DNA of 64,000 nucleotides, from the NCBI RefSeq assembly GCF_000017585.1, contig NC_009714.1, forward strand, positions 124,001 to 188,000, given 5' to 3'. This DNA is from Campylobacter hominis ATCC BAA-381 (lineage in GTDB: Bacteria > Campylobacterota > Campylobacteria > Campylobacterales > Campylobacteraceae). This document shows, one piece after another, positions 43,324 through 54,590 of the stretch. A program made the translations under genes and the position numbers. How positions within the stretch are numbered: position 1 is the stretch's first letter; each line of letters opens with the position of its first letter. The notes beneath the pieces were generated by a model. The model was not told where the DNA came from and searched no databases. It was given only the letters and a program-made list of their open reading frames with translations.

Positions 43324-44311
43324 TATTACATTTTTTATTGTTGAAACCATTATAAAAGCGGTTGTAATTTTATCCGTCATCGCTACGCTTGCAGGGCTTG
43401 GAACATATGCGGAAAGAAAAGTTTTGGCTTATATGCAACGTCGTGTCGGTCCTTGGATGGTTGGACCTGCCGGAGTGTTACAGATTGTAGCCGATATGAT
43501 AAAGCTTTTTACAAAAGAAGACACTATGCCTTCAGGCGCGAACAGATTTATTTTTTTAATAGCACCGATAATTTCAGCATCTTGTGCTTTTGTAGCGATG
43601 TCTGTGATACCTTTTTTACCTGAGTTTGAAATTTTCGGTCATGTTGTAAGACCGATTTTAAGTGATGTAAATATTGGAATTCTGTTTTTGCTTTCAGTAA
43701 GCGGAACTTGCGTATACGGCACTCTGATTGGAGGTCTTGCAAGTTATAACAAATGGGGAGTGATAGGTTCTGCAAGATCGGTTTTACAGCTTATAAGTTT
43801 TGAAATTGTAAATGGATTATCGTTAATTCCTGTTATTATGATGGTCGGATCACTTTCTTTAATTGACATCGTGCATGAACAGAATAACGGAATTACAAGC
43901 TGGTTTTTGATAAAACAGCCGGTCTGTTTCGTGCTTTTTACAATCGCGGCTTTTATAGAGTGTAATAGAACGCCGCTTTGTTTGACTGAAAATGAAACAG
44001 AGCTTGTGGCCGGTTGTGGAACTGCGTATTCAGGAATGCGTTGGGGTATGTTTTTCATCGGCGAATATGCAAATATGATAACTTATTCGATTGTGATTTC
44101 GCTTATATTTTTGGGTGGTTTTAATTCGTTTTGGTTTATTCCCGGATCTCTTATGATATTTTTAAAAGCAAGCTTCATATTTTTCTTTATGCTTTGGACA
44201 CGCGCGGCATGGCCGCATTTAAGACCTGATCAACTTATGGAACTGTGCTGGAAAATTTGTATGCCAATCGCGCTTATTTGTATATTTGTTACAGCGTTTG
44301 TGATTATTTAG
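43316..44311 (+). CDS. nuoH: Complex I subunit H
   Basis: 331 residues, eight membrane segments. [18 protein letters not shown] is the quinone-chamber motif near residue 25. [17 protein letters not shown] is the conserved acidic loop (usually NRxPFDLPEAESEL). It overlaps nuoG by eight bases. Confidence 0.95.
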   Translation: MSDITFFIVETIIKAVVILSVIATLAGLGTYAERKVLAYMQRRVGPWMVGPAGVLQIVADMIKLFTKEDTMPSGANRFIFLIAPIISASCAFVAMSVIPFLPEFEIFGHVVRPILSDVNIGILFLLSVSGTCVYGTLIGGLASYNKWGVIGSARSVLQLISFEIVNGLSLIPVIMMVGSLSLIDIVHEQNNGITSWFLIKQPVCFVLFTIAAFIECNRTPLCLTENETELVAGCGTAYSGMRWGMFFIGEYANMITYSIVISLIFLGGFNSFWFIPGSLMIFLKASFIFFFMLWTRAAWPHLRPDQLMELCWKICMPIALICIFVTAFVII

Positions 44312-44319
44312 GAGCTAAA

Positions 44320-44922
44320 ATGGTAAAATATATAAAACTTGATGAAAGAGCTGAAGTCAAAAGTTCATTTGATAGATTTAAACAATTTTTGCATCGTACT
44401 TTTCGCGGTGAGCTTTTTATCGGTCTTTGGGTAGTTTTGCGGGAAATGCTTAAAAAAAACAACTCTCATACAATTTTATATCCTATGGAAAAATTTGAGC
44501 TATCAGACAGATATCGCGGAATTCATAAACTTTTAAGGCTTTTAGAAAGCGGAAATGAGCGTTGTATAGGTTGTGGATTATGTGAAAAAATTTGCGTTAG
44601 CAACTGCATTAGAATGGAAACGACTCTTGGAGATGACGGACGCAAAAAAGTGTTAAATTATTCCATAAATTTCGGGCGTTGCGTTTATTGCGGACTTTGT
44701 GCCGATGTTTGTCCGGAGCTTGCGATTGTTCATGGAGGGGATTATGAATTTGCAAGCGAGCAAAGAGCATTTTTCGGCTTTAAAAAAGATTTACTCACAA
44801 AATATGATGAATTAAAAAACCAAAAAGAGTTTACAGGTTTCGGTTCACTTCCTGAAAATGTTGATGATTTAATAAAATTAACGCCTACGGTTTACACAAA
44901 AAAGGTTGATGAAAATGTTTGA
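44320..44922 (+). CDS. nuoI: Complex I subunit I (ferredoxin-like)
   Basis: 200 residues from ATG 44320, which follows AGGAGCTAAA closely. Two 4Fe-4S motifs are [11 protein letters not shown] (about residues 79-89) and [13 protein letters not shown] (about 122-134). It carries electrons from NuoG to the N2 cluster in NuoB. Confidence 0.95.
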   Translation: MVKYIKLDERAEVKSSFDRFKQFLHRTFRGELFIGLWVVLREMLKKNNSHTILYPMEKFELSDRYRGIHKLLRLLESGNERCIGCGLCEKICVSNCIRMETTLGDDGRKKVLNYSINFGRCVYCGLCADVCPELAIVHGGDYEFASEQRAFFGFKKDLLTKYDELKNQKEFTGFGSLPENVDDLIKLTPTVYTKKVDENV

Positions 44923-45442
44923 AATCATAAGTTTTTATTTTTTCAGTGTGCTGTCTTTAGGACTTTTCGCCGTAAGCGTTTTCAGCAAAAATGTGCTTTA
45001 TGCGATGAGCGCTTTAGCAGGTGGTATGATATTTATTTCAGGACTTTTTTTTACGCTTGGAGCCGAATTTTTAGGCGTAGTGCAAATTATGGTTTATACG
45101 GGCGCCGTTATTGTTCTTTACGGTTTTTCAATGATGTTTTTTAATGCAAATAAAGATGTAAAAGAGGCAAAAGAAAACAAAATAATATATTCTCTTGCGG
45201 TAATTTCAGCATTTTTGCTTGTTATGATTTTTGTTGCGCCTATTTTGAGCGATAAAATCAGCGCCTATCCTATTATAAAAGAGCTTGACAATATTGAAGC
45301 TATCGGTTTGGTGATTTTTACAAAATATTTGATTGTTTTTGAATTAGTGGCGATTATGTTGCTTGTAGCTATGATTTGCGGAATTGTGCTTGTACACAAA
45401 AATATGGATAAGTCGCTAACTCTTGAAGAGGAGAGTAAATGA
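44915..45442 (+). CDS. nuoJ: Complex I subunit J
   Basis: 175 residues, five membrane segments, with [21 protein letters not shown], the conserved NuoJ helix 3. ATG 44915 has AAAAGG at a good distance; ATG 44909 is possible. It overlaps nuoI and nuoK. Confidence 0.95.
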   Translation: MFEIISFYFFSVLSLGLFAVSVFSKNVLYAMSALAGGMIFISGLFFTLGAEFLGVVQIMVYTGAVIVLYGFSMMFFNANKDVKEAKENKIIYSLAVISAFLLVMIFVAPILSDKISAYPIIKELDNIEAIGLVIFTKYLIVFELVAIMLLVAMICGIVLVHKNMDKSLTLEEESK

Positions 45443-45744
45443 TAAGTTTAAATCATTATTTAATCGTGGCTGCTCTTATGTTTGTTATTGGACTTGTCGG
45501 TGTTATGAAAAGACAAAATTTAATTATGCTTTTCTTTTCTACTGAAATTTTACTAAATGCGGCAAATGTTGCGCTCGTGGCAATTTCGAGCTTTTATAAC
45601 GATATCGGCGGACAAATTTTTGCGATGTTTATCATCGCAATTGCTGCAAGCGAAATGGCGGTCGGGCTCGGGCTTTTGATTTTATGGTATAAAAAGCGAC
45701 ATTCAATAGAAATTGATAGTTTATCTACGATGAGGGACGAGTAA
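45439..45744 (+). CDS. nuoK: Complex I subunit K
   Basis: 101 residues, three membrane helices. The conserved acidic residues are in STEILLNAANVAL and AASEMAVGLGLLILWY. It overlaps nuoJ by four bases and nuoL by one. Confidence 0.95.
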   Translation: MISLNHYLIVAALMFVIGLVGVMKRQNLIMLFFSTEILLNAANVALVAISSFYNDIGGQIFAMFIIAIAASEMAVGLGLLILWYKKRHSIEIDSLSTMRDE

Positions 45745-47576
45745 TGTTAAATTATGTTTTAATCTCACTTTTTGCGCCTTTAGTCGCTTTTATACTGGCA
45801 GGTATTTTCGCATTCAGTAAAAAATCGAATTTTATAGGCATTGTTTGTTCGATTCTTATAATTTTAAGCGCCGTTTGCAGTTTTGCACTTTTGGAATTTA
45901 CATACGGCGGACATATTATAAATGTGTATTTGGGCGATTTTATAGGGGCCGGATCATTTGACTCATATTTCACATTCCTTATAGACAGTGTAAGTGCCGT
46001 AATGATGACAACAGTTGGGATTGTGGCTGCTATCGTACATATTTATTCAATCGGTTATATGGAACACGATGAGAAATTTAATAAATTTTTCAGTTTTTTA
46101 GGACTTTTTGTATTTTCTATGCTCATTTTGGTTATGAGCGACAACTTTTTGGGACTTTTTATAGGCTGGGAAGGCGTTGGACTTTGCAGTTGGTTGCTTA
46201 TCGGTTTTTGGTATGATAAAGATAATAACAGCTGGTGTGCAAATGAAGCTTTTATAATGAATAGAGTGGCTGATCTTGGAATTTTACTTGGAATTTTTCT
46301 TATTTATACACAAGTAGGATCTCTTCGATATGCGGAAGTATTTGATGCGGCGGCAGGTATTAATCCATTTATACTTAGTGTTATTGCTATTTTGCTTTTT
46401 ATTGGTGCGATGGGAAAATCGGCTCAATTTCCATTTCATACATGGTTAGCCGATGCAATGGCCGGACCAACTCCGGTTTCTGCGCTAATTCATGCCGCTA
46501 CAATGGTTACAGCCGGCGTTTATTTGGTAATTCGCGCAAATGTGATTTTTGCAGCTGTTCCTGCTGTGAGCTATTTTATAGTTTGTCTTGGTGTATTTGT
46601 GGCGGTTTTTGCTGCAAGCATGGCTTTAGTGCACGATGATCTTAAAAAAATCATAGCTTATTCTACGCTTTCGCAACTTGGATATATGTTTGTAGCAGCA
46701 GGTTTCGGGGCTTATTGGATTGCGCTTTTTCATTTGATGACACACGCATTTTTTAAATCTTTGCTGTTTTTGTGTGCAGGAAACGTAATGCATGCGATGA
46801 ATGATGATTTGAATATCAAAAAAATGGGTGGGCTTTATAAATTTATGAAACCGACTGCAATTTTAATGATTATAGGTTCCATAGCACTTTGCGGGTATTA
46901 TCCGTTTTCAGGATTTTTCAGTAAAGATAAAATTTTAGAAGTTGCATTTAACGAAGGCGATTTAATTATTTGGGTTACACTTTTAACAGGGGCCGTTTTC
47001 ACCGCATTTTATAGTTTCAGACTTATTATACTTGTATTTTTCGGAAAACAAAAATTTACACACACTCCTCATGAAGCTAAAAATTTTGTCATCATATCGC
47101 TTATTCCACTTGGAATTTTAGCGGTTATTTCAGGATTTTTTGAAAATAAATTTACAGAGTTCGTTCTTGAAATTTTGCCTGGTTATGATTTCGGAATTTC
47201 TAAAAGTACCGCAAAAATTTTAATCATTATTACGTTTTTTGCTATTCTATCAAGCACTATTTTTGCTGTTTTCGCTTATACAAAACAAATTTTTAGCCCT
47301 AAAATTGAGCAAAATTTAATATATAAAATTTTAAAAAATCAATATTTTATCCCAAAATTTTATGATAAGGTAATTGTTGCGGGATATTTTAAGATCAGCG
47401 AATTTTGCGAAAAAATCGATAATAAAATAATAGACACGACAGTAGATCTTATCGCAAGATATATCATGAAAACAGCCACCGTTACAAATAAAATGCAAAG
47501 CGGAAATCTTTCGCTTATGCTTCGTTTGATGGTTATAGGTTTTGTGATTTTGCTGATTTCGGCATTTGTGATTTAA
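45744..47576 (+). CDS. nuoL: Complex I subunit L (antiporter-like)
   Basis: 610 residues, about 15 membrane helices. Conserved glutamate and lysine sites are in GWEGVGLCSWLLIGFWY, FPFHTWLADAMAGPTPVSALIHAATMV (cut to HTWLADAM, LIHAATMV) and HDDLKKIIAYSTLSQLGYM. A long lateral helix is predicted in the C-terminal 100 residues. It pumps protons at the far end of the membrane arm. Confidence 0.97.
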   Translation: MLNYVLISLFAPLVAFILAGIFAFSKKSNFIGIVCSILIILSAVCSFALLEFTYGGHIINVYLGDFIGAGSFDSYFTFLIDSVSAVMMTTVGIVAAIVHIYSIGYMEHDEKFNKFFSFLGLFVFSMLILVMSDNFLGLFIGWEGVGLCSWLLIGFWYDKDNNSWCANEAFIMNRVADLGILLGIFLIYTQVGSLRYAEVFDAAAGINPFILSVIAILLFIGAMGKSAQFPFHTWLADAMAGPTPVSALIHAATMVTAGVYLVIRANVIFAAVPAVSYFIVCLGVFVAVFAASMALVHDDLKKIIAYSTLSQLGYMFVAAGFGAYWIALFHLMTHAFFKSLLFLCAGNVMHAMNDDLNIKKMGGLYKFMKPTAILMIIGSIALCGYYPFSGFFSKDKILEVAFNEGDLIIWVTLLTGAVFTAFYSFRLIILVFFGKQKFTHTPHEAKNFVIISLIPLGILAVISGFFENKFTEFVLEILPGYDFGISKSTAKILIIITFFAILSSTIFAVFAYTKQIFSPKIEQNLIYKILKNQYFIPKFYDKVIVAGYFKISEFCEKIDNKIIDTTVDLIARYIMKTATVTNKMQSGNLSLMLRLMVIGFVILLISAFVI

Positions 47577-47585
47577 GGAAAAATA

Positions 47586-49109
47586 ATGGAGCATTTTTTA
47601 AGTTTGGTTATATTTTTTCCACTTCTAGCGGGAATTTTCGGAATTTTTATTGAAGAAAAAAATATTAAAATTTATGGCATTTGCGCGGCAATAGTCGAGC
47701 TTATACTTTCGATTATTTTGTGGTTTAATTTCGGATTTTTGGAAGGTAATTTTAAATTTATCGAGTTTATACCGTTTATAAAAAATGTAGGTATAAATTA
47801 TTTTATAGGAATTGACGGAATTTCGCTGTTTTTAATTATTTTAAGCACATTTATGACACTTATAGCTCTAATCAGTCTTACCATAAAAGAGCGCATAAAA
47901 CATCTTGTCATTTCAATCTTAGCTTTGGAAATGACGATGATCGGCGTTTTTGCGGCACTTGACGGAATTCTATTTTATATATTTTGGGAGCTTTCTCTTA
48001 TTCCTATGCTTTATATTATCGGTGCTTGGGGAAGCGGCAAAAGAATTTACGCTGCGGTCAAATTTTTCATTTATACATTTTTCGGTTCCGTGTTCATGCT
48101 TTTCGGACTAATTTTTATGGCTTATCTTTGCTATAAAACAAACGGTTCTTTCAGTTTTAATATTTTAGATTGGCAACGCCTTGAAATTCCGTTTAACTAT
48201 CAAATTTGGCTGTTTCTGGCTTTTTCTATCGCATTTGCAATCAAAACTCCGCTTTTTCCATTTCATACCTGGCTTCCTTATGCACACGGACAAGCTCCTA
48301 CAATCGGCTCCGTGCTTTTGGCAGCCGTGCTTCTTAAAATGGGAACTTACGGTTTTGTAAGATTTTCTCTTCCGATTTTTCCTGATGCAAGCTTGTATTT
48401 TGCCGATATGATGTGCGTTATCGCTATTATTATGATTATTTACACTTCATTTATTGCGTTTGCTCAAAAAGATCTTAAACAGGTTATCGCTTACAGTTCA
48501 ATTGCACATATGGGCGTGATTATGCTTGGAATTTTCAGCTTTACAATTGAAGGAATCAGCGGTGCGGTATTTTTAATGCTAAGCCATGGAATTGTCAGCG
48601 GCGGGCTTTTTATGCTTGTAGGTTTTATTTATGAAAGAAAACATACGAAACTTATGTCGGAGTTCGGCGGGCTTGCTAAAGTTATGCCGTTTTATGCATT
48701 TACATTTTGTGTAGTGCTTTTAGGCTCTATCGGACTTCCGCTTACAATCGGTTTTGTAGGAGAGTTTTTAAGTTTGCTAGGAATGTTTAAATACGAACCG
48801 ATTTATGCGTTTTTGGGAGGTTTCGGTATTATAATGGGCGCGATTTATAGTATGAATCTTTATAAAAAGACATTTTTCGGACCTGTTATTCATGAAGAAA
48901 ATCGCAAATTAAAAGATCTTAATGTAATGGAAAATTTTGCGATTGTGCCGATTTGTATTTTGGTTATCGTTCTTGGTGTTTATCCAAAACCTGTTCTTAG
49001 CCAAATCGATGTTTCATCAAGTGTAATCGTAAATCAGATGAGTCAAAAAAGCCTAACAAAGATGCAAATAAGACTTCAAAGGCTGAATTTCATAAAGGAT
49101 GAAAAATGA
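47586..49109 (+). CDS. nuoM: Complex I subunit M (antiporter-like)
   Basis: 507 residues, about 14 helices. It shows IFWELSLIPMLYIIGAWG, FPFHTWLPYAHGQAPTIGS and AQKDLKQVIAYSSIAHMG. It begins ten bases after nuoL and overlaps nuoN by four bases. Confidence 0.97.
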   Translation: MEHFLSLVIFFPLLAGIFGIFIEEKNIKIYGICAAIVELILSIILWFNFGFLEGNFKFIEFIPFIKNVGINYFIGIDGISLFLIILSTFMTLIALISLTIKERIKHLVISILALEMTMIGVFAALDGILFYIFWELSLIPMLYIIGAWGSGKRIYAAVKFFIYTFFGSVFMLFGLIFMAYLCYKTNGSFSFNILDWQRLEIPFNYQIWLFLAFSIAFAIKTPLFPFHTWLPYAHGQAPTIGSVLLAAVLLKMGTYGFVRFSLPIFPDASLYFADMMCVIAIIMIIYTSFIAFAQKDLKQVIAYSSIAHMGVIMLGIFSFTIEGISGAVFLMLSHGIVSGGLFMLVGFIYERKHTKLMSEFGGLAKVMPFYAFTFCVVLLGSIGLPLTIGFVGEFLSLLGMFKYEPIYAFLGGFGIIMGAIYSMNLYKKTFFGPVIHEENRKLKDLNVMENFAIVPICILVIVLGVYPKPVLSQIDVSSSVIVNQMSQKSLTKMQIRLQRLNFIKDEK

Positions 49110-50566
49110 AAAATTTAATTGATTTCGGTATATTAAATTTATCTTCTATCGCACCTATGATGGTTTTGAGTCTATTTGCCGTATTTATTCTGGTTTTAAA
49201 TTTTATTAACAAAAATATATCTCGAACATTTTGGACTATGCTTGCTATTTTAGGGCTTGCTATAAATATTTTCTTTTTATTCGGATATTCGGGCATTGTT
49301 CGCGGATTTTTCGATCTTGTTTTAATTGATGGATTTGCATTTATTTCCATGATTATTATTTTGCTGTTTTCCATTCTTTTTCTGCCGCTTACTCTTAGCA
49401 AAGAGAACTTTCATGATTGCAGTTTAGCGGAATTTTATGCGCTTTATTTATTTATGATAGTAGGATATGAATTTATGGTTTCAAGTCAAAATTTGATTGT
49501 GATTTTAGTCGGACTTGAAACATCATCTCTTGCACTTTATACTTTAATAGCGCTTCACAATCGCACACGCGCTATAGAAGCCGCTATAAAATATTTTACA
49601 ATGGGAGCGCTTAGTACCGGATTTTTTTGTTTTGCAATTGTGATTTTTTATTTAAGTAGTGCAAGTCTTGATATAAGTGCGATTTCATATAGTGCAAAAA
49701 ATACAGATTCGATTTTAATTGCTACGGCTTGCATATTTTTGATTTGCTCAATCGGTTTTAAATTATCCTTGATTCCGTTTCACACGTGGATACCGGATGT
49801 TTATGAAGGTTCAAGTGAAGTAATGGCAGGATATATTTCAATTGTGCCTAAAATTGCCGGCTTTATCGTTGCTATGAGAGTTTTTGAATCGCTTTATGAT
49901 TCAAATATCGCATTTATTCAAATATCTCTTTACATTATTGCCGTGCTTACGATGACACTGGCAAATATTATGGCGTTAATTCAAAATGATGTAAAAAGAA
50001 TGCTTGCATTCAGCTCGATTTCTCATGCGGGATTTGTGCTTTGCGCCGTTGTAATCGGAACCAAATCGGCGAATATAGGGCTTTTTCTATATTGGCTTAT
50101 GTTTTCTTTCGCAAATCTCGGCGCATTTAGCGTGCTTTGGTTTACTCGCAACAAGCAAAATATTTGGCACGAACGATTTGATCATCCATTTGAAAAATTT
50201 AACGGACTTGTTAAATTTTTGCCTTATACTTCATTCTTAATGGCGCTTTTTATGATTTCACTTGCAGGAATTCCACCTTTTAGTGTATTCTGGGGAAAAA
50301 TGTATCTTATGGGCTCGGCTATCAGCTCGGGTTTTATTTTTATGGCTGTGATTATGGCGATAAACAGCGCAATTGCAGTGTATTATTATTTGCGAATTAT
50401 CGTTTGTATGTTTTTAAAAGAGCCGCTTGAAAATGCGGAAGCGACATTGTATAAACAAAATTCATCGAATGCGATAAAATTTATTATTACATTTTCTGCA
50501 ATTTTATGTATTTTGGCGCCGTTTATGGTAAAATTTTGGACAGATTTTGTATTGAAATTTATATAA
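49106..50566 (+). CDS. nuoN: Complex I subunit N (antiporter-like)
   Basis: 486 residues, 13-14 helices. GLETSSLALYTLIALHNR, IPFHTWIPDVYEGSSEVMAG and QNDVKRMLAFSSISHAG are NuoN features. It is the last gene of the nuo operon. nrdB follows after 15 bases without a terminator, so read-through is possible. Confidence 0.97.
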   Translation: MKNLIDFGILNLSSIAPMMVLSLFAVFILVLNFINKNISRTFWTMLAILGLAINIFFLFGYSGIVRGFFDLVLIDGFAFISMIIILLFSILFLPLTLSKENFHDCSLAEFYALYLFMIVGYEFMVSSQNLIVILVGLETSSLALYTLIALHNRTRAIEAAIKYFTMGALSTGFFCFAIVIFYLSSASLDISAISYSAKNTDSILIATACIFLICSIGFKLSLIPFHTWIPDVYEGSSEVMAGYISIVPKIAGFIVAMRVFESLYDSNIAFIQISLYIIAVLTMTLANIMALIQNDVKRMLAFSSISHAGFVLCAVVIGTKSANIGLFLYWLMFSFANLGAFSVLWFTRNKQNIWHERFDHPFEKFNGLVKFLPYTSFLMALFMISLAGIPPFSVFWGKMYLMGSAISSGFIFMAVIMAINSAIAVYYYLRIIVCMFLKEPLENAEATLYKQNSSNAIKFIITFSAILCILAPFMVKFWTDFVLKFI

Positions 50567-50581
50567 ATAAAGGAATAGAAA

Positions 50582-51604
50582 ATGAAAAGAAAGAAAATAT
50601 ATAATCCGTTTTCAAACGAAACGCTTACAGAGCGTAAAATTTTTTCAGGAAATCCGCAAGGAATTTTAAATTTTACAAAAGCGAAATATGTATGGGCTTT
50701 AAAGCTTTGGGATATTATGGAAGCCAATACATGGTTTCCGCGTGAAGTCGATACTACAGATGATGTAAGGGATTATAATTTTAATTTAACACCTGCTGAA
50801 AAACGTATGTATGAGCTTGTTTGGAGCCAACTTATTTCAATGGACAGTTTCCAAACGAATAATTTGGCGGATAATATAAATCCTTATATAACAGCTCCTG
50901 AAATCAACGCGATTTTAGCTCGTCAAGCTTACGAAGAGGCAAATCACAGTAAAAGTTACGCTGTAATGGTAGAAGCCATTTGTCAAAACACGGATCAAAT
51001 TTATGAGATGGAAAAATTTGATGATGTGCTTCGCGAAAAAAACGATTATATTTCAAGTATTTACGAAGAACTTGCGGGTGAGGTTGATGAAAATAAACTG
51101 CTTTTGGCAATGGTTGCAAATCAAATTTTGGAAGGAATTTATTTTTATTCCGGATTTTGTTCTATTTACGCGCTTGCAAGAAGCGGTAAAATGTTAGGAA
51201 GCGCTCAAATGATTCGTTTTATTCAAAGAGATGAAATTACACATTTGCTTCTTTTTCAAAATATGATAAATTCCGTTCGCAAAGAGCGCCCGGATCTTTT
51301 TAACGATAAAAATATAGCTAAAATTTATGAAATGTTTGAAAAAGCGGGCGAACTTGAAATCAAATGGGGAAAATACATCACACAAAATCAAATTATGGGT
51401 TTAACGGATGAAATTATCGAAGAATATATTCATTATCTAGTCGATAATAGATTAAGCGCAATCGGACTTAACAAAAAATACAATGCTCGTCATCCGATAA
51501 AATGGGTTGACGATTTTGCGAAATTCAATGACCAAAAATCAAATTTCTTTGAAAGCAAAGTTACGAATTACAGCAAAGGAAGTTTAAATTTCGATGATTT
51601 TTAG
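50582..51604 (+). CDS. nrdB: Ribonucleotide reductase class Ia, beta subunit
   Basis: 340 residues. Iron ligands and radical tyrosine are visible: SMDSFQTN (Asp), EEANHSKSY (Glu-x2-His-x3-Tyr), [11 protein letters not shown] (Glu) and [10 protein letters not shown] (Glu-x2-His). It makes deoxynucleotides together with NrdA, which is elsewhere. ATG follows AAAGGAATAGAAA. It overlaps pcm by 11 bases. Confidence 0.95.
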   Translation: MKRKKIYNPFSNETLTERKIFSGNPQGILNFTKAKYVWALKLWDIMEANTWFPREVDTTDDVRDYNFNLTPAEKRMYELVWSQLISMDSFQTNNLADNINPYITAPEINAILARQAYEEANHSKSYAVMVEAICQNTDQIYEMEKFDDVLREKNDYISSIYEELAGEVDENKLLLAMVANQILEGIYFYSGFCSIYALARSGKMLGSAQMIRFIQRDEITHLLLFQNMINSVRKERPDLFNDKNIAKIYEMFEKAGELEIKWGKYITQNQIMGLTDEIIEEYIHYLVDNRLSAIGLNKKYNARHPIKWVDDFAKFNDQKSNFFESKVTNYSKGSLNFDDF

Positions 51605-52238
51605 TGCAAGCGATTATGAAAAACGCAGATGTACGAAAATGGCGGAAAACATCGCAACCGAAATCGAAATTTCATTGCCGCTTTTTCGCGCTTTAAGTGA
51701 AATTTCTCGCAGCGAGTTTGTGCCTATTGAAGCTCATGCTTACGATTTAAATCCTCAGCCGATTTTGGGAAATCAGTGGATAAGTTCGCCTTTAACTGTA
51801 GCAAAAATGATAATGCAAACGGAATGCGATAAATGTGAAAATATACTTGAAATCGGTTGTGGAAGCGGATACGCAGCGGCCGTGCTTAGCAAAATAGTAA
51901 ATAGAGTTTTTACAATAGAAAGAATAGAAAGACTTGTAAAAGAGGCGAAAAAACATTTTGAAAATTTAGGAATTTCAAATGTAAATGTGCGATATGACGA
52001 CGGAAACTGCGGCTGGAGAAATTTTGCTCCGTATGAACGAATTTTAATTTGGGCGGCAAGCGAAAATGTTAACGATAGATTGTTTTCTCAGCTTGAAAAC
52101 GGTGGAATTTTGCTTGCTCCGATTATAAAAGACGACAAACAATTTATCACAAAATTTCGCAAAAATATAAATGGCGAAATAAGCGAAGAAATTGTTGAAG
52201 AGTGCGAGTTTGTTCCGCTTCTAAGCGGCAGAGAATAA
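51594..52238 (+). CDS. pcm: Protein-L-isoaspartate O-methyltransferase
   Basis: 214 residues. [15 protein letters not shown] is the SAM-binding motif I (about residue 83). [17 protein letters not shown] matches the family's active-site loop. It repairs damaged aspartyl residues. It is coupled to nrdB. Confidence 0.9.
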   Translation: MIFSASDYEKRRCTKMAENIATEIEISLPLFRALSEISRSEFVPIEAHAYDLNPQPILGNQWISSPLTVAKMIMQTECDKCENILEIGCGSGYAAAVLSKIVNRVFTIERIERLVKEAKKHFENLGISNVNVRYDDGNCGWRNFAPYERILIWAASENVNDRLFSQLENGGILLAPIIKDDKQFITKFRKNINGEISEEIVEECEFVPLLSGRE

Positions 52239-52361
52239 AATTTAGTTATCTAAAAAATGTTTTAAAATTTATTTGAATTTTTAAATTTCGGATAATAAAT
52301 TTTATTTTGCTTTTTTGTATTTTATACCGACTTTTTAATCAATTTTTTTATATTTTTAATG

Positions 52362-52367
52362 TATAAT
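52362..52367 (+). promoter_or_regulatory. -10 box before murE
   Basis: TATAAT preceded by AATG, 45 bases upstream of the murE start. The 174-base gap between pcm and murE holds no gene. The T-rich stretch after pcm may act as terminator, but no clear stem is present. Confidence 0.5.
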
Positions 52368-52412
52368 TTTACATGCTTTTTAAATAAGTAAAATTTAAAT
52401 TAAAGACCGATT

Positions 52413-53702
52413 ATGAAAATAAAATTTCAAAATACATTTATTACCGATAATTCCAACGAATGCCAAAATGGCGCATATTTTATGCAAATCGACGCAAATA
52501 TGAAATTTGCGGACAGTGCGTTAAAAAATGGTGCAAAAATCATAAGTATAGATGAAGCTAAAAAAATGCTTAATATAAATAAAAATATCAAAATCGTCGG
52601 AATCACTGGCACAAACGGCAAAACCACAACCGCCGCGGCAATTTATTCCACTCTTTTGGATTTAGGCTTTAAATGCGGATTATCGGGCACAAGAGGCGCT
52701 TTTATAAATGATTGTAGAATTGATGAAAAAGGTCTTACAACAAGTTCTGTTTTTAAAACAATCGGTTATTTGTATGAGGCAAGCAAAGAAGACTGTGAGT
52801 TTTTTATAATGGAAGTAAGCTCTCACGCAATTGCGCAAAACCGTATACAAGGACTGAATTTTGCACTTAAAATTTTTACAAATCTAACACAGGATCACCT
52901 TGATTATCACAAAACTATGGAAGAATATGCACGCGTAAAAAGCTCATTTTTCAAAGACGATACGCCGAAATTGATAAATAAGGACGCGGGCGGTATCACA
53001 TACAATGAAACAAATGCACGAACTTACGCATTAAAACAGATTGCAACTTATTCTGTTTTAGCTTATAGCGTAAAAGGAGCGATTGACGCTCTTTTAAGAA
53101 CACCGGATGGAGAAATTCAAATTGAAAGTCCGCTTGTAGGAGAGTTTAATTTATATAATTTAATGGCTGCGTTTGCGGCTGTTAAAATTCTTACAAATTA
53201 TGATAATAAAAAAATTGCCGAAGCACTTGCAAATTTTGGCGGTGTGGAAGGTCGTGTCCAAATTGTAAGTCGCAATCCTTATGTAGTTGTAGATTTTGCT
53301 CATACGCCGGATGGAATTGAAAAAGTATTAAATGCGCTAAAAGATCACGAACTTATTGCAGTTTTTGGCGCCGGCGGAGATAGAGATAAGACAAAGCGTC
53401 CAAAAATGGGAGCGATAGTAGAGCATTTCGCAAAAACGGCAATTATTACAAGTGATAATCCAAGAAGTGAAGATCCAAATGTCATAATAGATGAAATTGA
53501 AAGCGGTATGCGAGAAAAAAACAAAATAATAAAAATAGAAAATCGCGCCGAAGCTATAAAAAAAGCGATAAGTCTTGCTAAAAACGGCGAAATGGTTGTG
53601 ATTCTCGGTAAAGGCGATGAAACTTATCAGGAAATTAAAGGTGTAAAGCATCATTTTAACGATAAAGAGTGCGTTCTTGAAATTTTAAATGGCGCTAAGT
53701 GA
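52413..53702 (+). CDS. murE: UDP-MurNAc-tripeptide synthetase
   Basis: 429 residues. [13 protein letters not shown] (ATP loop, about 68-80), [31 protein letters not shown] (carbamylated lysine region) and SDNPRSEDP, the DNPR motif of meso-diaminopimelate-adding enzymes. It adds the third residue of the cell-wall peptide. It is about 50 residues shorter than the E. coli enzyme at the N-terminus, normal for this group. Confidence 0.95.
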   Translation: MKIKFQNTFITDNSNECQNGAYFMQIDANMKFADSALKNGAKIISIDEAKKMLNINKNIKIVGITGTNGKTTTAAAIYSTLLDLGFKCGLSGTRGAFINDCRIDEKGLTTSSVFKTIGYLYEASKEDCEFFIMEVSSHAIAQNRIQGLNFALKIFTNLTQDHLDYHKTMEEYARVKSSFFKDDTPKLINKDAGGITYNETNARTYALKQIATYSVLAYSVKGAIDALLRTPDGEIQIESPLVGEFNLYNLMAAFAAVKILTNYDNKKIAEALANFGGVEGRVQIVSRNPYVVVDFAHTPDGIEKVLNALKDHELIAVFGAGGDRDKTKRPKMGAIVEHFAKTAIITSDNPRSEDPNVIIDEIESGMREKNKIIKIENRAEAIKKAISLAKNGEMVVILGKGDETYQEIKGVKHHFNDKECVLEILNGAK

Positions 53703-53707
53703 TAAAA

Positions 53708-53902
53708 ATGAAAAATTTAGATTTTTTATCACAAAAAGCACCATTTTTAAACGCCACGAATATAACCGGCATTTTTGATAATTTTGATATTTTTTTATTG
53801 CAAAATTTAATGACTAAGAATACTATAAATTTTAATTTAAATTTTTACTTGTATAATACTTTTTGCAATAAAAAGTATAATTTAATTAAGATAAAAATAT
53901 AA
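53708..53902 (+). CDS. Uncertain small ORF after murE
   Basis: 64 residues from ATG 53708 (67 from a GTG overlapping murE). The second half is A/T-driven and overlaps two TATAAT boxes before panD. I do not recognise it. It could be the remnant of a gene lost from the cluster or a chance ORF. Confidence 0.2.
   Translation: MKNLDFLSQKAPFLNATNITGIFDNFDIFLLQNLMTKNTINFNLNFYLYNTFCNKKYNLIKIKI
53876..53881 (+). promoter_or_regulatory. -10 box before panD
   Basis: TATAAT 34 bases before the panD ATG; a second TATAAT stands at 53852-53857. AAAGGA at 53904-53909 is the ribosome site. Confidence 0.5.
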
Positions 53903-53915
53903 CAAAGGATAAAAA

Positions 53916-54260
53916 ATGACAATTTCAATGCTTCAAAGTAAAATTCACAGAGCCACAGTTACGGATGCAAATCTTAACTATGTGGGTTCAATCACAATAG
54001 ATGAAGAACTTATAAAAAAAGCTGGAATGCTGGAATTTCAAAAGGTGGATATTTTGGATATAAATAACGGTGAGAGATTCAGCACATATATAATAAAAGG
54101 AAAAAAAGGTGAAATTTGCCTAAACGGTGCGGCTGCAAGGAAAGTTTGCATCGGTGATTTGGTTATAATCGTAAGTTATGCGCAAATGAGCACAGATGAA
54201 GCTCTGAATTTCAAACCTAAAATCGTGCATGTAAATAGTAAAAATGAAGCTTTGGAGTAG
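53916..54260 (+). CDS. panD: Aspartate 1-decarboxylase proenzyme
   Basis: 114 residues. The self-cleavage pair Gly24-Ser25 is in NYVGSITID; Ser25 becomes the pyruvoyl group. [11 protein letters not shown] and [17 protein letters not shown] are typical. It produces beta-alanine for pantothenate. Confidence 0.95.
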   Translation: MTISMLQSKIHRATVTDANLNYVGSITIDEELIKKAGMLEFQKVDILDINNGERFSTYIIKGKKGEICLNGAAARKVCIGDLVIIVSYAQMSTDEALNFKPKIVHVNSKNEALE

Positions 54261-54263
54261 AAT

Positions 54264-54590
54264 ATGTTTGAAGGTTTTGATTTATCTAAAATGAATGAAA
54301 TGCTTGGCGACTTACAAAAAAAGGCGCAGCAAATGGAAAACGAAAATGCAAACCGCGAGTTTAGCGTAAAAAGCGGAGCCGGAATGGTAGAAATAAAAAT
54401 CAGCGGAAAAGGCGAAGTTTTAGATGTAAGTATAGACGACAGCCTTATGAGCGACAAAGACAGCCTTCAAATTTTGCTGATTTCCGCTATAAATGACGCG
54501 GTTAAACTAATTGACAATGAAAAGAAAAACTTAGCAGCAAAAATGCTTGGAGATATTGGAAATTTAGGCGGTTTCGGTTGCGAAAAATGA
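54264..54590 (+). CDS. ybaB: YbaB/EbfC family nucleoid-associated protein
   Basis: 108 residues. LQKKAQQMENENANREF, then GAGMVEIKISGKGEVLDVSI, the standard YbaB fold; it binds DNA as a dimer. It begins three bases after panD and its stop overlaps ispA. Confidence 0.9.
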   Translation: MFEGFDLSKMNEMLGDLQKKAQQMENENANREFSVKSGAGMVEIKISGKGEVLDVSIDDSLMSDKDSLQILLISAINDAVKLIDNEKKNLAAKMLGDIGNLGGFGCEK